Assembly: GCA_900197625.1 (NCBI GenBank)
Contig: FZLS01000003.1
Span: 1 to 64,000, forward strand
Direction of reading: 5' to 3'
Length of the DNA: 64,000 bases
Source: Rhodobacteraceae bacterium Water-Bin34
GTDB taxonomy: Bacteria > Pseudomonadota > Alphaproteobacteria > Rhodobacterales > Rhodobacteraceae
Below, in pieces: positions 14,825-24,330 of this stretch (within the stretch, counting starts at the first letter, position 1; every line of letters begins with the position of its first letter). The notes beneath the pieces are model-generated. The model saw only the letters and a list, made by a program, of their open reading frames with translations. It was not told the origin of the DNA and did no database searches. The position numbers and the translations under genes are program-made.

Positions 14825-17659
14825 ATGACTGAATTAAAAAAGATTGAAATCCGCGGTGCACGTGAACATAATTTAAAATCAATCGATGTCGATATACCTC
14901 GCGATAAGTTAGTAGTAATAACTGGCCTGTCGGGATCTGGAAAATCATCATTAGCTTTTGATACAATCTATGCTGAAGGTCAGCGTAGATATGTAGAAAG
15001 TCTATCTGCTTACGCACGACAGTTCCTTGATATGATGCAAAAACCTGATGTCGATCACATTTCAGGGCTTTCTCCAGCAATTTCAATTGAACAAAAAACT
15101 ACTTCAAAAAATCCCAGGTCCACAGTTGGCACTGTCACTGAAATTTATGATTATATGCGTTTGCTTTTTGCAAGAGTGGGGACACCCTATTCACCCTCAA
15201 CTGGAAAGCCAATTCAAGCACAGCAAATTTCTGAAATGGTAGACCGAGTAATTATGATGGAATCCGGTACACGTGCATACCTATTGGCTCCAATTGTTAG
15301 AGACAGAAAAGGTGAATATAAGAAAGAGTTTAAAGAACTTAAAAAACAGGGATTTCAAAGAGTAAAGGTGAATGGTGCATTTTATGATTTAGATGACGTA
15401 CCTGAATTGGATAAGAAATTTAGACATAACATTGACGTCGTAGTCGATAGAATTGTCATAAAAGAAGGTATTGAGCAAAGGCTGGCTGATAGTTTCAGAA
15501 CGTCGCTTGATTTAGCCGATGGAATTACAATATTAGAAATTGCATCAAATGACGAAAACCCAGAACGCATAACATTTTCAGAGAAATTTGCTTGCCCAGT
15601 TAGTGGATTTACCATTCCAGAGATTGAACCCAGATTATTTTCTTTTAATGCTCCTATTGGAGCTTGCCCTGAATGCGACGGGTTGGGTGTAGAATTATTT
15701 TTTGATGAAAGGCTTGTAGTTCCAGATCCTAATTTAACACTATATAACGGTGCCTTGGCACCATGGGCGAAGGGTAAATCTCCTTACTACCGTCAAACAA
15801 TTGAATCTTTAGCAAATTTTTATGATTTCGATACAAGTGCTAAATGGTCTGATCTTCCAGAAAAAATTAAGAAATTAATGCTTTATGGATCAGCTGATGA
15901 TGAAATAAAATTTAGATATGATGATGGTGGAAGAGTTTACGAAGTTACTCGAAAGTTTGAAGGTGTTATTCCAAATATGGAAAGACGATATCGCGAAACT
16001 GATAGTAACTGGGTAAGAGAAGAGTTTGAGCGTTATCAGAACAACAGAAGCTGTGGTTCATGTAATGGATTTAGATTAAGACCTGAAGCATTAGCTGTAA
16101 AAATATCGGGTATTCATGTTGGCCTTGCGGTTCAAATGTCAATCAGTGAAGCGTTAGAATGGATAAAATCTATACCGGAAAATTTATCAGATCAAAAAAA
16201 TGCAATTGCTCATGCAATCTTAAAAGAAATTCGTGAACGTCTTGGCTTTTTAGTAAATGTTGGATTGAATTATCTAACTCTTTCTCGGTTTTCTGGAACT
16301 TTATCAGGTGGTGAAAGTCAGAGAATAAGGCTTGCTAGCCAAATAGGCTCTGGATTAACAGGTGTTTTGTATGTTCTAGATGAACCTTCAATTGGTTTAC
16401 ACCAGCGTGATAATGGCCGCCTTTTACAAACACTTAAAAACCTTAGGGATCAAGGAAATACAGTTATTGTTGTAGAACATGATGAAGAAGCTGTTAGAAG
16501 TGCAGACTTTGTTTTGGATATTGGGCCTGGTGCTGGCGTACATGGTGGCGATATTATTGCCAAAGGAACGCCAAATCAGATAATTAAAAATAAGAAATCA
16601 ATAACTGGACAATATTTAAGTGGAATAAAAAAGATAAATATTCCTAATCAAAGGCGTAAGGGTAATGGAAAAAATATAGAAATTATCAATGCATCAGGTA
16701 ATAATTTAAAAGGTATAAATGCATCATTTCCATTAGCTACTTTCACATGTGTTACTGGAGTTTCTGGTGGCGGTAAGTCAACATTAACTATTGAGACTTT
16801 ATTCAAAACAGCATCAATGCGTTTAAATGGAGCTAAACAAACTCCTGCACCTTGTGATGATATCAAAGGTCTTACTTATCTCGATAAAGTAATTGATATA
16901 GATCAACGTGCAATTGGTAGAACCCCAAGATCAAATCCTGCAACATACACTGGTGCTTTTACACCTATAAGAGAGTGGTTTGCTGGTTTGCCTGAGGCAA
17001 AAACAAGAGGTTATAAGCCTGGTAGATTTAGTTTTAATGTAAAAGGTGGAAGATGCGAGTCGTGTCAAGGAGATGGATTAATAAAAATTGAAATGCATTT
17101 CCTTCCTGATGTTTATGTTGAATGTGAGACATGTAAAGGAAAGCGATATAACCGAGAGACTTTAGAAGTTTTATTTAAAGGCAAGAGTATAGCTGATATA
17201 TTGAATATGACTGTAGAGGATGCTGAAGAATTTTTTAAAGCTGTTCCAAGTATTCGCGATAAAATGACTGCTTTGATGCGAGTAGGTCTAGGATATATAA
17301 AAGTAGGTCAATCTGCTACGACACTTTCTGGAGGTGAGGCTCAACGGGTGAAATTATCTAAGGAATTGTCTAAAAGATCGACTGGCAGAACACTTTATAT
17401 ATTGGACGAACCAACCACTGGATTGCACTTTGAAGATGTGAGAAAGTTATTAGAAGTTCTTCATGAATTAGTAGAGCAAGGTAACACCGTAATTGTTATT
17501 GAGCATAATTTAGATGTTGTTAAAACTGCAGATTATTTAATTGATATAGGACCAGAAGGTGGAGATGGTGGTGGAGAAATTGTTGCATCTGGTACACCAG
17601 AATCTGTTGCTAATTCTGTCGAAAGCTATACCGGTTTTTATCTTAAAGATATGATTTGA
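14825..17659 (+). CDS. uvrA: UvrABC excision nuclease subunit A
   Basis: UvrA is the damage-recognition ATPase of nucleotide excision repair. The 944 residues carry two ABC modules. The first has Walker [13 protein letters not shown], zinc-finger cysteines (CPEC, CGSC) and signature [12 protein letters not shown]. The second has [10 protein letters not shown], zinc cysteines (CESC, CETC) and [11 protein letters not shown]. Two Walker B/H-loop regions ([10 protein letters not shown] and [11 protein letters not shown]) are visible. Both modules look intact. It is divergent from ssb, and a hairpin covers its ribosome site. Confidence 0.97.
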   Translation: MTELKKIEIRGAREHNLKSIDVDIPRDKLVVITGLSGSGKSSLAFDTIYAEGQRRYVESLSAYARQFLDMMQKPDVDHISGLSPAISIEQKTTSKNPRSTVGTVTEIYDYMRLLFARVGTPYSPSTGKPIQAQQISEMVDRVIMMESGTRAYLLAPIVRDRKGEYKKEFKELKKQGFQRVKVNGAFYDLDDVPELDKKFRHNIDVVVDRIVIKEGIEQRLADSFRTSLDLADGITILEIASNDENPERITFSEKFACPVSGFTIPEIEPRLFSFNAPIGACPECDGLGVELFFDERLVVPDPNLTLYNGALAPWAKGKSPYYRQTIESLANFYDFDTSAKWSDLPEKIKKLMLYGSADDEIKFRYDDGGRVYEVTRKFEGVIPNMERRYRETDSNWVREEFERYQNNRSCGSCNGFRLRPEALAVKISGIHVGLAVQMSISEALEWIKSIPENLSDQKNAIAHAILKEIRERLGFLVNVGLNYLTLSRFSGTLSGGESQRIRLASQIGSGLTGVLYVLDEPSIGLHQRDNGRLLQTLKNLRDQGNTVIVVEHDEEAVRSADFVLDIGPGAGVHGGDIIAKGTPNQIIKNKKSITGQYLSGIKKINIPNQRRKGNGKNIEIINASGNNLKGINASFPLATFTCVTGVSGGGKSTLTIETLFKTASMRLNGAKQTPAPCDDIKGLTYLDKVIDIDQRAIGRTPRSNPATYTGAFTPIREWFAGLPEAKTRGYKPGRFSFNVKGGRCESCQGDGLIKIEMHFLPDVYVECETCKGKRYNRETLEVLFKGKSIADILNMTVEDAEEFFKAVPSIRDKMTALMRVGLGYIKVGQSATTLSGGEAQRVKLSKELSKRSTGRTLYILDEPTTGLHFEDVRKLLEVLHELVEQGNTVIVIEHNLDVVKTADYLIDIGPEGGDGGGEIVASGTPESVANSVESYTGFYLKDMI

Positions 17660-17804
17660 GTAGCATATAACTTACTGTAATATAAAATATAAATTGAATG
17701 CCATGCTCAAACTAAATAGATTGTATTAAGTTTATTTTAATGTAGTTAGTAAAATATAATTTTTATGTAAAACAATATTCTTAATCTATAATCCGAGGTA
17801 TATA

Positions 17805-18302
17805 ATGCGTATTGGTCTTTATCCTGGAACATTTGATCCCATAACAAGAGGTCACTTGGATATTATTAAGCGCGCGTGCGTTTTGGTGGATAAATTAGTA
17901 ATTGGTGTGGCAATAAACAGAGATAAAAATCCATTTTTTTCACTCGAAGAACGTGTTGAAATGATTGAAAGAAACCTTTCAAAGTTTGAGCACAATGAAA
18001 CAAATATAATTGTCGAACCATTTGAAAACCTTTTAATTGATAAAGCATCAGAAGTGGGTGCGCAAATCGTAATTAGAGGTTTAAGAGCTGTATCTGATTT
18101 TGAATATGAATTTCAATTAGTTGGTATGAATAGAGCTATGAATGATAGCATTGAAACAACTTTTTTGATGGCTGAAGCAAAGCATCAAGCAATTGCGTCT
18201 AGGCTCGTAAAAGAAATAGCTAGATTAGGTGGTGACGTCTCTAAGTTTGTTACACCTGGTGTTGAGACTGCATTAAAGAAAAAGTTTAAACATAAAGCAT
18301 AA
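17805..18302 (+). CDS. coaD: Phosphopantetheine adenylyltransferase CoaD
   Basis: CoaD transfers AMP from ATP to 4-phosphopantetheine in coenzyme A synthesis. The 165 residues match the usual length. The nucleotidyltransferase motif GTFDPITRGHLD is at the N-terminus, and the VIRGLRAVSDFEYE and second substrate motifs follow. The site CCGAGG precedes the ATG. A 12-base-pair inverted repeat straddles its stop codon. It leads a short run with two cyclophilin genes, an arrangement common in alphaproteobacteria. Confidence 0.96.
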   Translation: MRIGLYPGTFDPITRGHLDIIKRACVLVDKLVIGVAINRDKNPFFSLEERVEMIERNLSKFEHNETNIIVEPFENLLIDKASEVGAQIVIRGLRAVSDFEYEFQLVGMNRAMNDSIETTFLMAEAKHQAIASRLVKEIARLGGDVSKFVTPGVETALKKKFKHKA

Positions 18303-18321
18303 TTTTTAAGCTTTATGTTTA
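18287..18321. repeat. Inverted repeat across the coaD stop codon
   Basis: The arms TAAACATAAAGC and GCTTTATGTTTA pair perfectly over 12 bases around an 11-base loop that includes the coaD stop region. No T-run follows, so it may be an mRNA-stabilising or attenuating hairpin rather than a terminator. It shares the core CATAAAGC...GCTTTATG with the dyad upstream of gyrA. Confidence 0.5.
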
Positions 18322-18370
18322 GTGTAAGTAAATTTAAATAATATTAATATAAATCTAAAAAGGCGAAGAA

Positions 18371-18877
18371 ATGTCAGATAATCAAGATCTTGAGAATACA
18401 ATTATAATTGAACTAAAAGATGGACCTGTCCATATCACTCTGCTTCCGGAGGTAGCACCTCTTCATTGTGCTAGAATGAAAGAGCTCGCAAGGTCAGGTC
18501 AATACGATAATGTATGTTTCCATAGAGTAATAGATGGCTTTATGGCGCAAACTGGTGATGTACAGAATGGAGATATGGAAGATGGTTTTAATTTAGGTTC
18601 TGCAGGAACAGGGGGGTCTAGCCTACCTAATTTGCCTGCTGAATTTTCAAAACTTCCACATGACCGTGGAACAATCGGTGCAGCTAGATCAGCAAGTCCT
18701 GACTCAGCAAACTCTCAATTTTTCATAAATTTCAGTGATAATAATTTCCTTAATGGTCAATATACGGTTTACGGTCGTGTAACATCTGGTATGGAGCATG
18801 TAGATGCAATTGTTAGAGGAGAGCCTCCTCATGCACCAGACAGAATGATTTCAGTTAAAGTTGCATCAGATTTATGA
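18371..18877 (+). CDS. ppiB: Cytoplasmic cyclophilin-type peptidyl-prolyl isomerase
   Basis: This enzyme isomerises prolyl bonds during folding. The 168 residues have no signal peptide. The cyclophilin core is present, with FHRVIDGFMAQTGD (catalytic Arg), SANSQFFINF and the active-site NGQYTVYGRV segment. A site AAGGCGAAG precedes the ATG. Its stop overlaps the start of a second, secreted cyclophilin in an ATGATAA junction, so the two are translationally coupled and serve two compartments. Confidence 0.93.
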   Translation: MSDNQDLENTIIIELKDGPVHITLLPEVAPLHCARMKELARSGQYDNVCFHRVIDGFMAQTGDVQNGDMEDGFNLGSAGTGGSSLPNLPAEFSKLPHDRGTIGAARSASPDSANSQFFINFSDNNFLNGQYTVYGRVTSGMEHVDAIVRGEPPHAPDRMISVKVASDL

Positions 18878-19455
18878 TAAAATTACTTAAATTTTGCGTT
18901 ATTTTGTTCTCTTTATTTTTTTCGAGCGCTCTTAATGCTGTCGAGCCTGAAAACATCATGGTAATTGAAGTTGAGGGTGAAGCTAATGGTGTAATTGAAA
19001 TTGAATTGCTACCAAATATTGCACCATTACATGTTGAACGTATTAAAATATTAGCAAGAGATGGATTGTATAATGGTGTAGTTTTTCATCGTGTTATTGA
19101 TGGCTTTATGGCCCAAACTGGTGATGTGAAATTTGGTAAAATTGAAGGATATAAGCGCCGATATGCTGGTCAAGGGGGATCTAATTATCCTGATTTAGAC
19201 GCTGAATTCAGTAGCATAAAATATGAAGAAGGTACTGTTGGAATGGCTAGAGCTCAAAACCCAAACTCGGCTAACTCACAGTTTTTCATAATGTTTAATA
19301 GAAGCCCCAATCTTGATGGAAACTACACCGTCTTCGGTAAGGTAATTAACGGTCAAGAAATCGTTAATTCTATTAAACGAGGTGCAATGAGTGATAATGG
19401 ATCAGTCATAAATCCTGATATTATGAAAAAAGTTTCGATAAAATCAGATAAATAA
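18874..19455 (+). CDS. Periplasmic cyclophilin-type peptidyl-prolyl isomerase
   Basis: This is a paralogue of the preceding gene with an added signal peptide (MIKLLKFCVILFSLFFSSA, likely cut after LNA). The 193 residues keep the catalytic FHRVIDGFMAQTGD and SANSQFFIMF motifs and the DGNYTVFGKV segment. It should act on proline bonds of exported proteins. It overlaps the upstream cytoplasmic copy by 4 bases and converges on tyrS across a hairpin. Confidence 0.92.
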   Translation: MIKLLKFCVILFSLFFSSALNAVEPENIMVIEVEGEANGVIEIELLPNIAPLHVERIKILARDGLYNGVVFHRVIDGFMAQTGDVKFGKIEGYKRRYAGQGGSNYPDLDAEFSSIKYEEGTVGMARAQNPNSANSQFFIMFNRSPNLDGNYTVFGKVINGQEIVNSIKRGAMSDNGSVINPDIMKKVSIKSDK

Positions 19456-19462
19456 TAAAATT

Positions 19463-19491
19463 ACATTAGCCAAATTTTACTTGGCTAGTGT
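19463..19491. terminator. Bidirectional hairpin between cyclophilin and tyrS
   Basis: The arms ACATTAGCCAA and TTGGCTAGTGT pair over 11 bases with one G-U, around a 7-base loop. It sits between two convergent genes. A T-rich run (TTTTATTATTT) follows on the minus strand; the plus side has only a weak one. Confidence 0.6.
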
Positions 19492-19535
19492 ATTAAAATT
19501 CAATAAATTCTCAAGATCGAATTATATTCAACAAT

Positions 19536-20786
19536 CTATATGACTTTTATTAATGCGTGTTTCTTTTTAGATGCACTAATCTTAGGTGTTTTATGTAATT
19601 CAGCAGCATCAATCATATAGCCAGCATCATTAATTACCTGATCATTAAGCTTAGCGCCACCACCTGCAATTATACGTTTTGCTTCTTTGCCTGAAGAAAC
19701 TAATCCGGTTCTAACAAGTGCTTGAGTAAAGCTAATACCATCTATGATTTCTAGGTTAGATATTTCTAATGTTGGTAAGTTCTCGTCAGATCCATCTTCT
19801 GTAAAAACTTTACGTGCAGTTTTATTGGAATTTATTGCGGCTTCCTCGCCATGACACAATTTAGTTACTTCATTAGCTAAAATTACTTTAGCTTCGTTTA
19901 TCTCCTGTCCTTCTAAAGACCCTAACCGTTCACATTCAGATACTGGTAATTCTGTAAATAATTTCAGGAACTTGCCAACATCTGCGTCTAGTGTATTTCT
20001 CCAGAACTGCCAGAATTCATATGGAGATAATTTATCAGAATTTAGCCAAATTGCACCATTTGCAGATTTACCCATTTTTGATCCATCTGCTTTTGTTAGC
20101 AATGGTGTTGTTAAGCCAAAAACTGATTTTTTATTTAATCGCCTTGTTAAATCAATACCATTCACTATGTTTCCCCATTGGTCGGATCCACCCATTTGCA
20201 AAGAAACATCATATCGATTATTTAATTCCATAAAATCATATGCTTGAAGTAACATGTAATTGAATTCTAAAAATGTTAATGGTTGTTCTCTATCAAGGCG
20301 AAGTTTTACACTTTCCATAGAAATCATCCTATTTATTGTGAAATGTTTACCAATATCTCTTAAAAATTCAATATAGTTAAGTTTATCCAACCATTCGGCA
20401 TTATTTATAATTTTTGCATCAGTTGAACTTTCGCCAAAAGATAAATATTTTTCAAAAACTTTTTGGATTCCATTAATATTTTCATTAATTATTTCAGTTG
20501 TAATTAATTGTCGACTTTCGTCTTTTCCTGATGGATCACCAATCTTTGTTGTCCCTCCCCCCATCAAAGGAAGTGGCTTATGACCAGTCCTTTGTAGCCA
20601 TCTTAGCATCATAATCTGAATTAAAGAACCTATATGAAGACTATCTGCAGTTGCGTCAAAGCCAATGTAAGCCGGCATACATCCTTCAAGAAGTTTTTCG
20701 TCTAATCCTTGCAGATCTGTACAATCTTGCAAAAAGCCACGTGTTATCATTTCTTGCAAAAACTCTGATTTAGGGTTGTAAGTCAT
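19536..20786 (-). CDS. tyrS: Tyrosyl-tRNA synthetase
   Basis: TyrS charges tRNA-Tyr. The 416 residues carry the class-I signature as [13 protein letters not shown] (HIGS for HIGH) and the KMSKS loop as [10 protein letters not shown]. The tyrosine-site block [11 protein letters not shown] and a C-terminal S4 RNA-binding domain ([21 protein letters not shown]) are present. It is divergent from anmK, a pairing often seen in alphaproteobacteria. Only a weak ribosome site is visible. Confidence 0.97.
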   Translation of the reverse strand: MTYNPKSEFLQEMITRGFLQDCTDLQGLDEKLLEGCMPAYIGFDATADSLHIGSLIQIMMLRWLQRTGHKPLPLMGGGTTKIGDPSGKDESRQLITTEIINENINGIQKVFEKYLSFGESSTDAKIINNAEWLDKLNYIEFLRDIGKHFTINRMISMESVKLRLDREQPLTFLEFNYMLLQAYDFMELNNRYDVSLQMGGSDQWGNIVNGIDLTRRLNKKSVFGLTTPLLTKADGSKMGKSANGAIWLNSDKLSPYEFWQFWRNTLDADVGKFLKLFTELPVSECERLGSLEGQEINEAKVILANEVTKLCHGEEAAINSNKTARKVFTEDGSDENLPTLEISNLEIIDGISFTQALVRTGLVSSGKEAKRIIAGGGAKLNDQVINDAGYMIDAAELHKTPKISASKKKHALIKVI

Positions 20787-20864
20787 ATAGGTTTGCTTTC
20801 ATTTATACATACATATGCCCTTTTAGCGCCAATTTTGCGAGTGGCAAGTAGGAGACGTCAGTTT

Positions 20865-21947
20865 ATGATTTATAAGTGCTTAGGATTAATGTCAGGGACA
20901 TCCTTAGACGGTGTTGATGGTGCTATTTGTGTGACAAGTGGTCGTGATATTATTAGGTTTGGAAAAACTTTTTTTCGGCCTTACAGCCCAAAAGAGCAAT
21001 TAATTCTTAAGTCTAAACTTAACAGCTGGCCTGAAAGTGCCGATTTAGAAGAAGCATTAAATATAGTTCAAAATGCACATTTAGATGTAATTAAACAATT
21101 TCCTGATGTAGATTTAGTTGGCTTTCACGGCCAAACCTTGAATCATAATCCCATTTTAAAAAGAACTTTTCAACTAGGTAATGGTGAAGAATTGGCTAAA
21201 TTGTCAGGAAAAAAAATTATATGGGATTTTAGAACTTCTGATATTGATAATGGTGGAGAGGGGGCCCCATTATCACCTTTTTTTCATTTTGCATGTACAA
21301 AATTTTTAGACATTCAAGAAACAGTTGCGTTTGTAAACCTTGGTGGTGTTGGCAATATTACTGTAGTAAATAAAGATTCACAGACACCAGAAGAAGAAAA
21401 CTCTCTTATTGCTTTTGATACAGGTCCTGCAAATGCACCAATTAATGATTTTGTATTTTCTAGATTAGGTTTTTTATACGATAAAAATGGAGATTTGGCT
21501 CACCGTGGAAATGTTGATAAAAGAATAGTTGATAATTTTTTGAAGCTAGATTTTTTTAATAGAAAACCCCCTAAGTCATTGGATAGGAATGATTTTTATT
21601 TTCTATCAGAATTAGTGTCTAATTTATCAGATGAAGATGGAGCAGCAACATTAACCGCAATATGCATTGAAACAATTTGTATGTCGCTCAAGCATTTGCC
21701 ATATAAACCATCTAGATGGTTCATATGTGGTGGTGGTAGAAATAACCGAACAATCATTAAAGGATTACAAAAGAGATTGAATGCACCAGTATTGACTGTT
21801 GAAGAGGTCGGTCTTGATGGTGACATGTTAGAAGCGCAGGCTTTTGGTTATCTTGCTGCACGCGTGGTTAATAATCTTCCATTATCAAGTCCAACTACAA
21901 CTGGATGTAAAAGACCCACAGTTGGCGGAAGAATATCAAAGCCATAG
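20865..21947 (+). CDS. anmK: Anhydro-N-acetylmuramic acid kinase
   Basis: AnmK phosphorylates and opens 1,6-anhydro-MurNAc recovered from peptidoglycan. The start was placed at the ATG at 20865 because AGGAGA lies 8 bases upstream and the conserved family N-terminus begins there (CLGLMSGTSLDGVDGAI). This gives 360 residues. The substrate loop DIDNGGEGAPLSPFFH and the NLGGVGNIT motif are present, as is the ATP-site FDTGPANAPIND. A longer in-frame reading from 20793 has no ribosome site. The gene ends 8 bases before the convergent hydrolase. Confidence 0.93.
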   Translation: MIYKCLGLMSGTSLDGVDGAICVTSGRDIIRFGKTFFRPYSPKEQLILKSKLNSWPESADLEEALNIVQNAHLDVIKQFPDVDLVGFHGQTLNHNPILKRTFQLGNGEELAKLSGKKIIWDFRTSDIDNGGEGAPLSPFFHFACTKFLDIQETVAFVNLGGVGNITVVNKDSQTPEEENSLIAFDTGPANAPINDFVFSRLGFLYDKNGDLAHRGNVDKRIVDNFLKLDFFNRKPPKSLDRNDFYFLSELVSNLSDEDGAATLTAICIETICMSLKHLPYKPSRWFICGGGRNNRTIIKGLQKRLNAPVLTVEEVGLDGDMLEAQAFGYLAARVVNNLPLSSPTTTGCKRPTVGGRISKP

Positions 21948-21955
21948 CTAAAAAA

Positions 21956-22609
21956 TTACCTAGTATTTTCTGTTAAGCGGCGTCTGACATATGTGTCAAC
22001 TGATCCAATCATGGTGTCCATGTGATCATTTTCAAAAAAATGACCTGAACCCTCTATTACTTCGTGAGTAATTGTAATACCTTTTTGTTCATGAAGCTTA
22101 CCAACTAGTCCTTCAACGTCTACAGGCGGAACAACTCGGTCAGATGAACCGTTTATAATTAATCCTGATGCTGGGCAAGGGGCCAAGAAACTAAAATCAT
22201 ATGTATTTGCAGGTGGAGCAGCCGAAATAAATCCAGAAATTTCTGGCCGCCGCATTAAAAGTTGCATGCCAATCCATGCTCCAAAGCTAAAACCAGCAAC
22301 CCAACAATGTTTTGCATTTGGATTCATTGCCTGAAGGTAATCCAATGCAGATGCTGCATCTGATAATTCGCCAACACCTTGATCATATTCTCCTTGAGAA
22401 CGACCAACGCCTCTAAAATTAAATCTCAGAACAGTAAAGCCCATGTTATAAAAAGCATAGTGAAGGTTATACACTACTTTATTATTCATTGTTCCACCAA
22501 ATTGTGGATGCGGGTGTAGTAAAATAGCTATTGGTGCATCTTTTGTCTTTTGGGGATGATATCTACCTTCAAGACGACCATCTGGACCTGGAAAAATTAC
22601 TTCTGGCAT
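21956..22609 (-). CDS. Alpha/beta hydrolase of the family linked to iscR
   Basis: This is a small cytoplasmic serine hydrolase with an oxyanion loop HPHPQFGGTMNN, a nucleophile elbow GFSFGAW and an acid Asp in NGSSDRVVPP. The catalytic His is in GSGHFF. The start was set at the ATG giving MPEVIFPGPDG, because relatives as I recall them begin there; an in-frame ATG at 22648 would add 13 residues. The substrate is unknown. Its position divergent from iscR is recurrent in alphaproteobacteria, so a link to iron-sulfur metabolism is possible. The iscR promoter region lies just upstream of it. Confidence 0.8.
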   Translation of the reverse strand: MPEVIFPGPDGRLEGRYHPQKTKDAPIAILLHPHPQFGGTMNNKVVYNLHYAFYNMGFTVLRFNFRGVGRSQGEYDQGVGELSDAASALDYLQAMNPNAKHCWVAGFSFGAWIGMQLLMRRPEISGFISAAPPANTYDFSFLAPCPASGLIINGSSDRVVPPVDVEGLVGKLHEQKGITITHEVIEGSGHFFENDHMDTMIGSVDTYVRRRLTENTR

Positions 22610-22656
22610 AATATTATTGCTTCTCTCACTTTTGCTTCTCTTTACCATTTCAATTG

Positions 22657-22685
22657 TTGACTAAAATGGTCAGTAACTTTAGAAT
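22657..22685 (+). promoter_or_regulatory. Promoter of the iscR-suf operon
   Basis: A near-consensus sigma-70 promoter is visible: -35 TTGACT at 22657-22662, a spacer of exactly 17 bases, and -10 TAGAAT at 22680-22685. It leaves about 80 bases of leader before the iscR ATG. Two different palindromes overlap its -35 and -10 boxes. Confidence 0.75.
22659..22671. promoter_or_regulatory. IscR-like operator overlapping the -35 box
   Basis: GACTAAAATGGTC fits the core of the enterobacterial type-1 IscR motif (GACTRWWWYAGTC) with a single mismatch. It overlaps the -35 box of the suf promoter, the position expected for autorepression. Binding by the local IscR is inferred. Confidence 0.5.
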
Positions 22686-22694
22686 GGTTCTAAA
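22678..22694. promoter_or_regulatory. Irr-box (ICE)-like palindrome overlapping the -10 box
   Basis: TTTAGAATGGTTCTAAA is a perfect 7-base inverted repeat with a 3-base centre. It matches the known form of the iron-control element bound by Irr in alphaproteobacteria (TTTAGAA-N3-TTCTAAA). It covers the -10 hexamer, so binding would repress. No irr gene is in the window. Confidence 0.6.
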
Positions 22695-22772
22695 TTGAGG
22701 TTATGTCTCCTACTGATCTCATTGACTAAGGATTTGGTAGGGTTTCGTCAACTAAATAGGGCTCGCGTAAGC

Positions 22773-23234
22773 ATGAAACTTAGCACAAAAGGCAGATATG
22801 CAATGATTGCCTTGGTTGACTTAGCTATTGAGGGTGAAAAAGGTCTGGTTTCTTTGGGCGAAATTTCTGATCGTCAGAACATATCATTGAATTATCTAGA
22901 ACAATTGTTTCTAAAGCTGAGACGAAAAGATATTATTGCATCTGTACGTGGTCCTGGTGGGGGCTACAAATTAGCAAAATCTGCTGAGGCTATACGTGTT
23001 TCTGATATTTTGACTGCTGTTGATGAAGACATGAATGCTCTCTCAAAGGGAGCTGGTGTCTCTGGTGCATCTTCTGGAACAAGAGCTCAGTCATTAAGTA
23101 ATAGACTTTGGGAAAGTCTTTCAGCGCAAGTATTCGTTTATTTACATGCTACAAGATTATCCGATCTTATAGAAAATCAAATTGCACCGTGTCCCGCTGT
23201 ACCATCTCTTTTTCAACTTATTGATGAAGGTTGA
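22773..23234 (+). CDS. iscR: Rrf2-family regulator IscR without the three-cysteine motif
   Basis: This regulator heads the suf operon. The start at 22773 gives the family N-terminus MKLSTKGRYAMIALVDLA and 153 residues; an in-frame TTG reading from 22695 would overlap the promoter region and is unlikely. The winged helix-turn-helix (SLGEISDRQNISLNYLEQLF; RGPGGGYKLAK) is intact. The loop that binds the cluster in E. coli IscR with three cysteines is here serine- and glycine-rich with no cysteine. The only Cys in the protein is C140 near the end (APCPAVP). It probably senses iron-sulfur status in another way, as described for Rhodobacter-type IscR, or has lost cluster binding. Confidence 0.88.
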   Translation: MKLSTKGRYAMIALVDLAIEGEKGLVSLGEISDRQNISLNYLEQLFLKLRRKDIIASVRGPGGGYKLAKSAEAIRVSDILTAVDEDMNALSKGAGVSGASSGTRAQSLSNRLWESLSAQVFVYLHATRLSDLIENQIAPCPAVPSLFQLIDEG

Positions 23235-23277
23235 TATCAATGTTTGTGTATATAATTATAATTGGTTTGTTTTTATC

Positions 23278-24318
23278 ATGAGGCGTGTTTATCTTGATTG
23301 GAATGCGACAGCCCCATTGCGCAAAGAAGCACGTGAAGCAATAATTTCTTCGCTTGACATAGTTGGTAACCCTTCAAGTGTTCATTATGAAGGAAGGCTA
23401 GTTAAGGGATTAATTGAGAAAGCTCGGTTGCAATTATCCGAGTCATTTGGTTGCAATCCTAATGGAATTATTTGGACAAGTGGAGCGACAGAAGCAGCAA
23501 GCTTAATGATGCATGACAAAAAATTAAATTGCTCTGATATCGAGCATGATTGTGTAAAATCTCATGGAATTAATAGGCTGAATGTAGATCAAAATGGTAT
23601 AGTTGAGAATCTTGACGAATTTGTTCTTCAAGGAGCAAACAGTGAAACCGGTATATGCCAAGGTGGAAATATAAAAGGGGCCATTATGAGTGATCAGGTG
23701 CAAACCTTTGGTAAATTACCCATTTCATTCAATTGGCTCGGTGTTGATAGCGCTATTTTATCTGCTCACAAAATTGGTGGCCCAAAAGGAGTTGGTGCAC
23801 TAATTTTAGCTGATGGTATTGATGCAATGTCATTTATTAAAGGTGGAGGACAAGAACAAGGTAGACGGTCTGGCACTGAAAATTTGTTTGGAATTATTGG
23901 TTTTGGCGCTTCATCTTTAGCTGCGGTAAAGGATCTTACTGATGGTGTTTGGGAGCGCGTGGCCGAATTAAGAAATAAAATGGAAATGAGAATTGCCGAT
24001 ATTGCAAGTGACGCTATCTTTATTGGAAAGGATGTTAAAAGACTACCAAACACGAGCAATTTCTCTGTGCCTGGATGGAAAGGTGAAACTCAAGTGATGA
24101 ATATGGACTTAGCGGGTTTCGCTATATCTGCAGGATCTGCTTGTTCTAGTGGCAAAGTAAAATCAAGTCAGGCCTTGAAGGCCATGGGTTATAATGACAT
24201 TACCGCATCAAGCGCGATAAGAGTCTCACTTGGACCAAGTACAACAGAAAAAGAAATTATGAGTTTTGTAGATGCTTGGAGCAAGGCTTACAAAAAATAC
24301 GCGGTAAAAACTGCTTAA
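23278..24318 (+). CDS. NifS/IscS-like cysteine desulfurase (group I)
   Basis: This PLP enzyme takes sulfur from cysteine to feed cluster assembly and tRNA thiolation. The start at 23278 gives RRVYLDWNATAPLR, the normal family N-terminus, and 346 residues. SGATEA, NSETGICQ and the Schiff-base K165 in LSAHKIGGPKG are visible. The catalytic C289 is in SAGSACSSGKV, the group I form. It is somewhat short for IscS (about 400), especially in the cofactor-side loop. It lies 43 bases after iscR and 12 bases before sufB. A second desulfurase, sufS, ends the same operon. Confidence 0.9.
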   Translation: MRRVYLDWNATAPLRKEAREAIISSLDIVGNPSSVHYEGRLVKGLIEKARLQLSESFGCNPNGIIWTSGATEAASLMMHDKKLNCSDIEHDCVKSHGINRLNVDQNGIVENLDEFVLQGANSETGICQGGNIKGAIMSDQVQTFGKLPISFNWLGVDSAILSAHKIGGPKGVGALILADGIDAMSFIKGGGQEQGRRSGTENLFGIIGFGASSLAAVKDLTDGVWERVAELRNKMEMRIADIASDAIFIGKDVKRLPNTSNFSVPGWKGETQVMNMDLAGFAISAGSACSSGKVKSSQALKAMGYNDITASSAIRVSLGPSTTEKEIMSFVDAWSKAYKKYAVKTA

Positions 24319-24330
24319 AGGACGAACTAT

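Noticed and set aside
22695-22772. In-frame extension of IscR from a TTG
   Set aside because: It begins just after the promoter palindromes and precedes the conserved MKLSTKGRYAM start; no ribosome site is seen.
23182-23277. Extension of the cysteine desulfurase overlapping the end of iscR
   Set aside because: The added residues are not family-like, and the conserved N-terminus RRVYLDWNATAPL starts at 23278.
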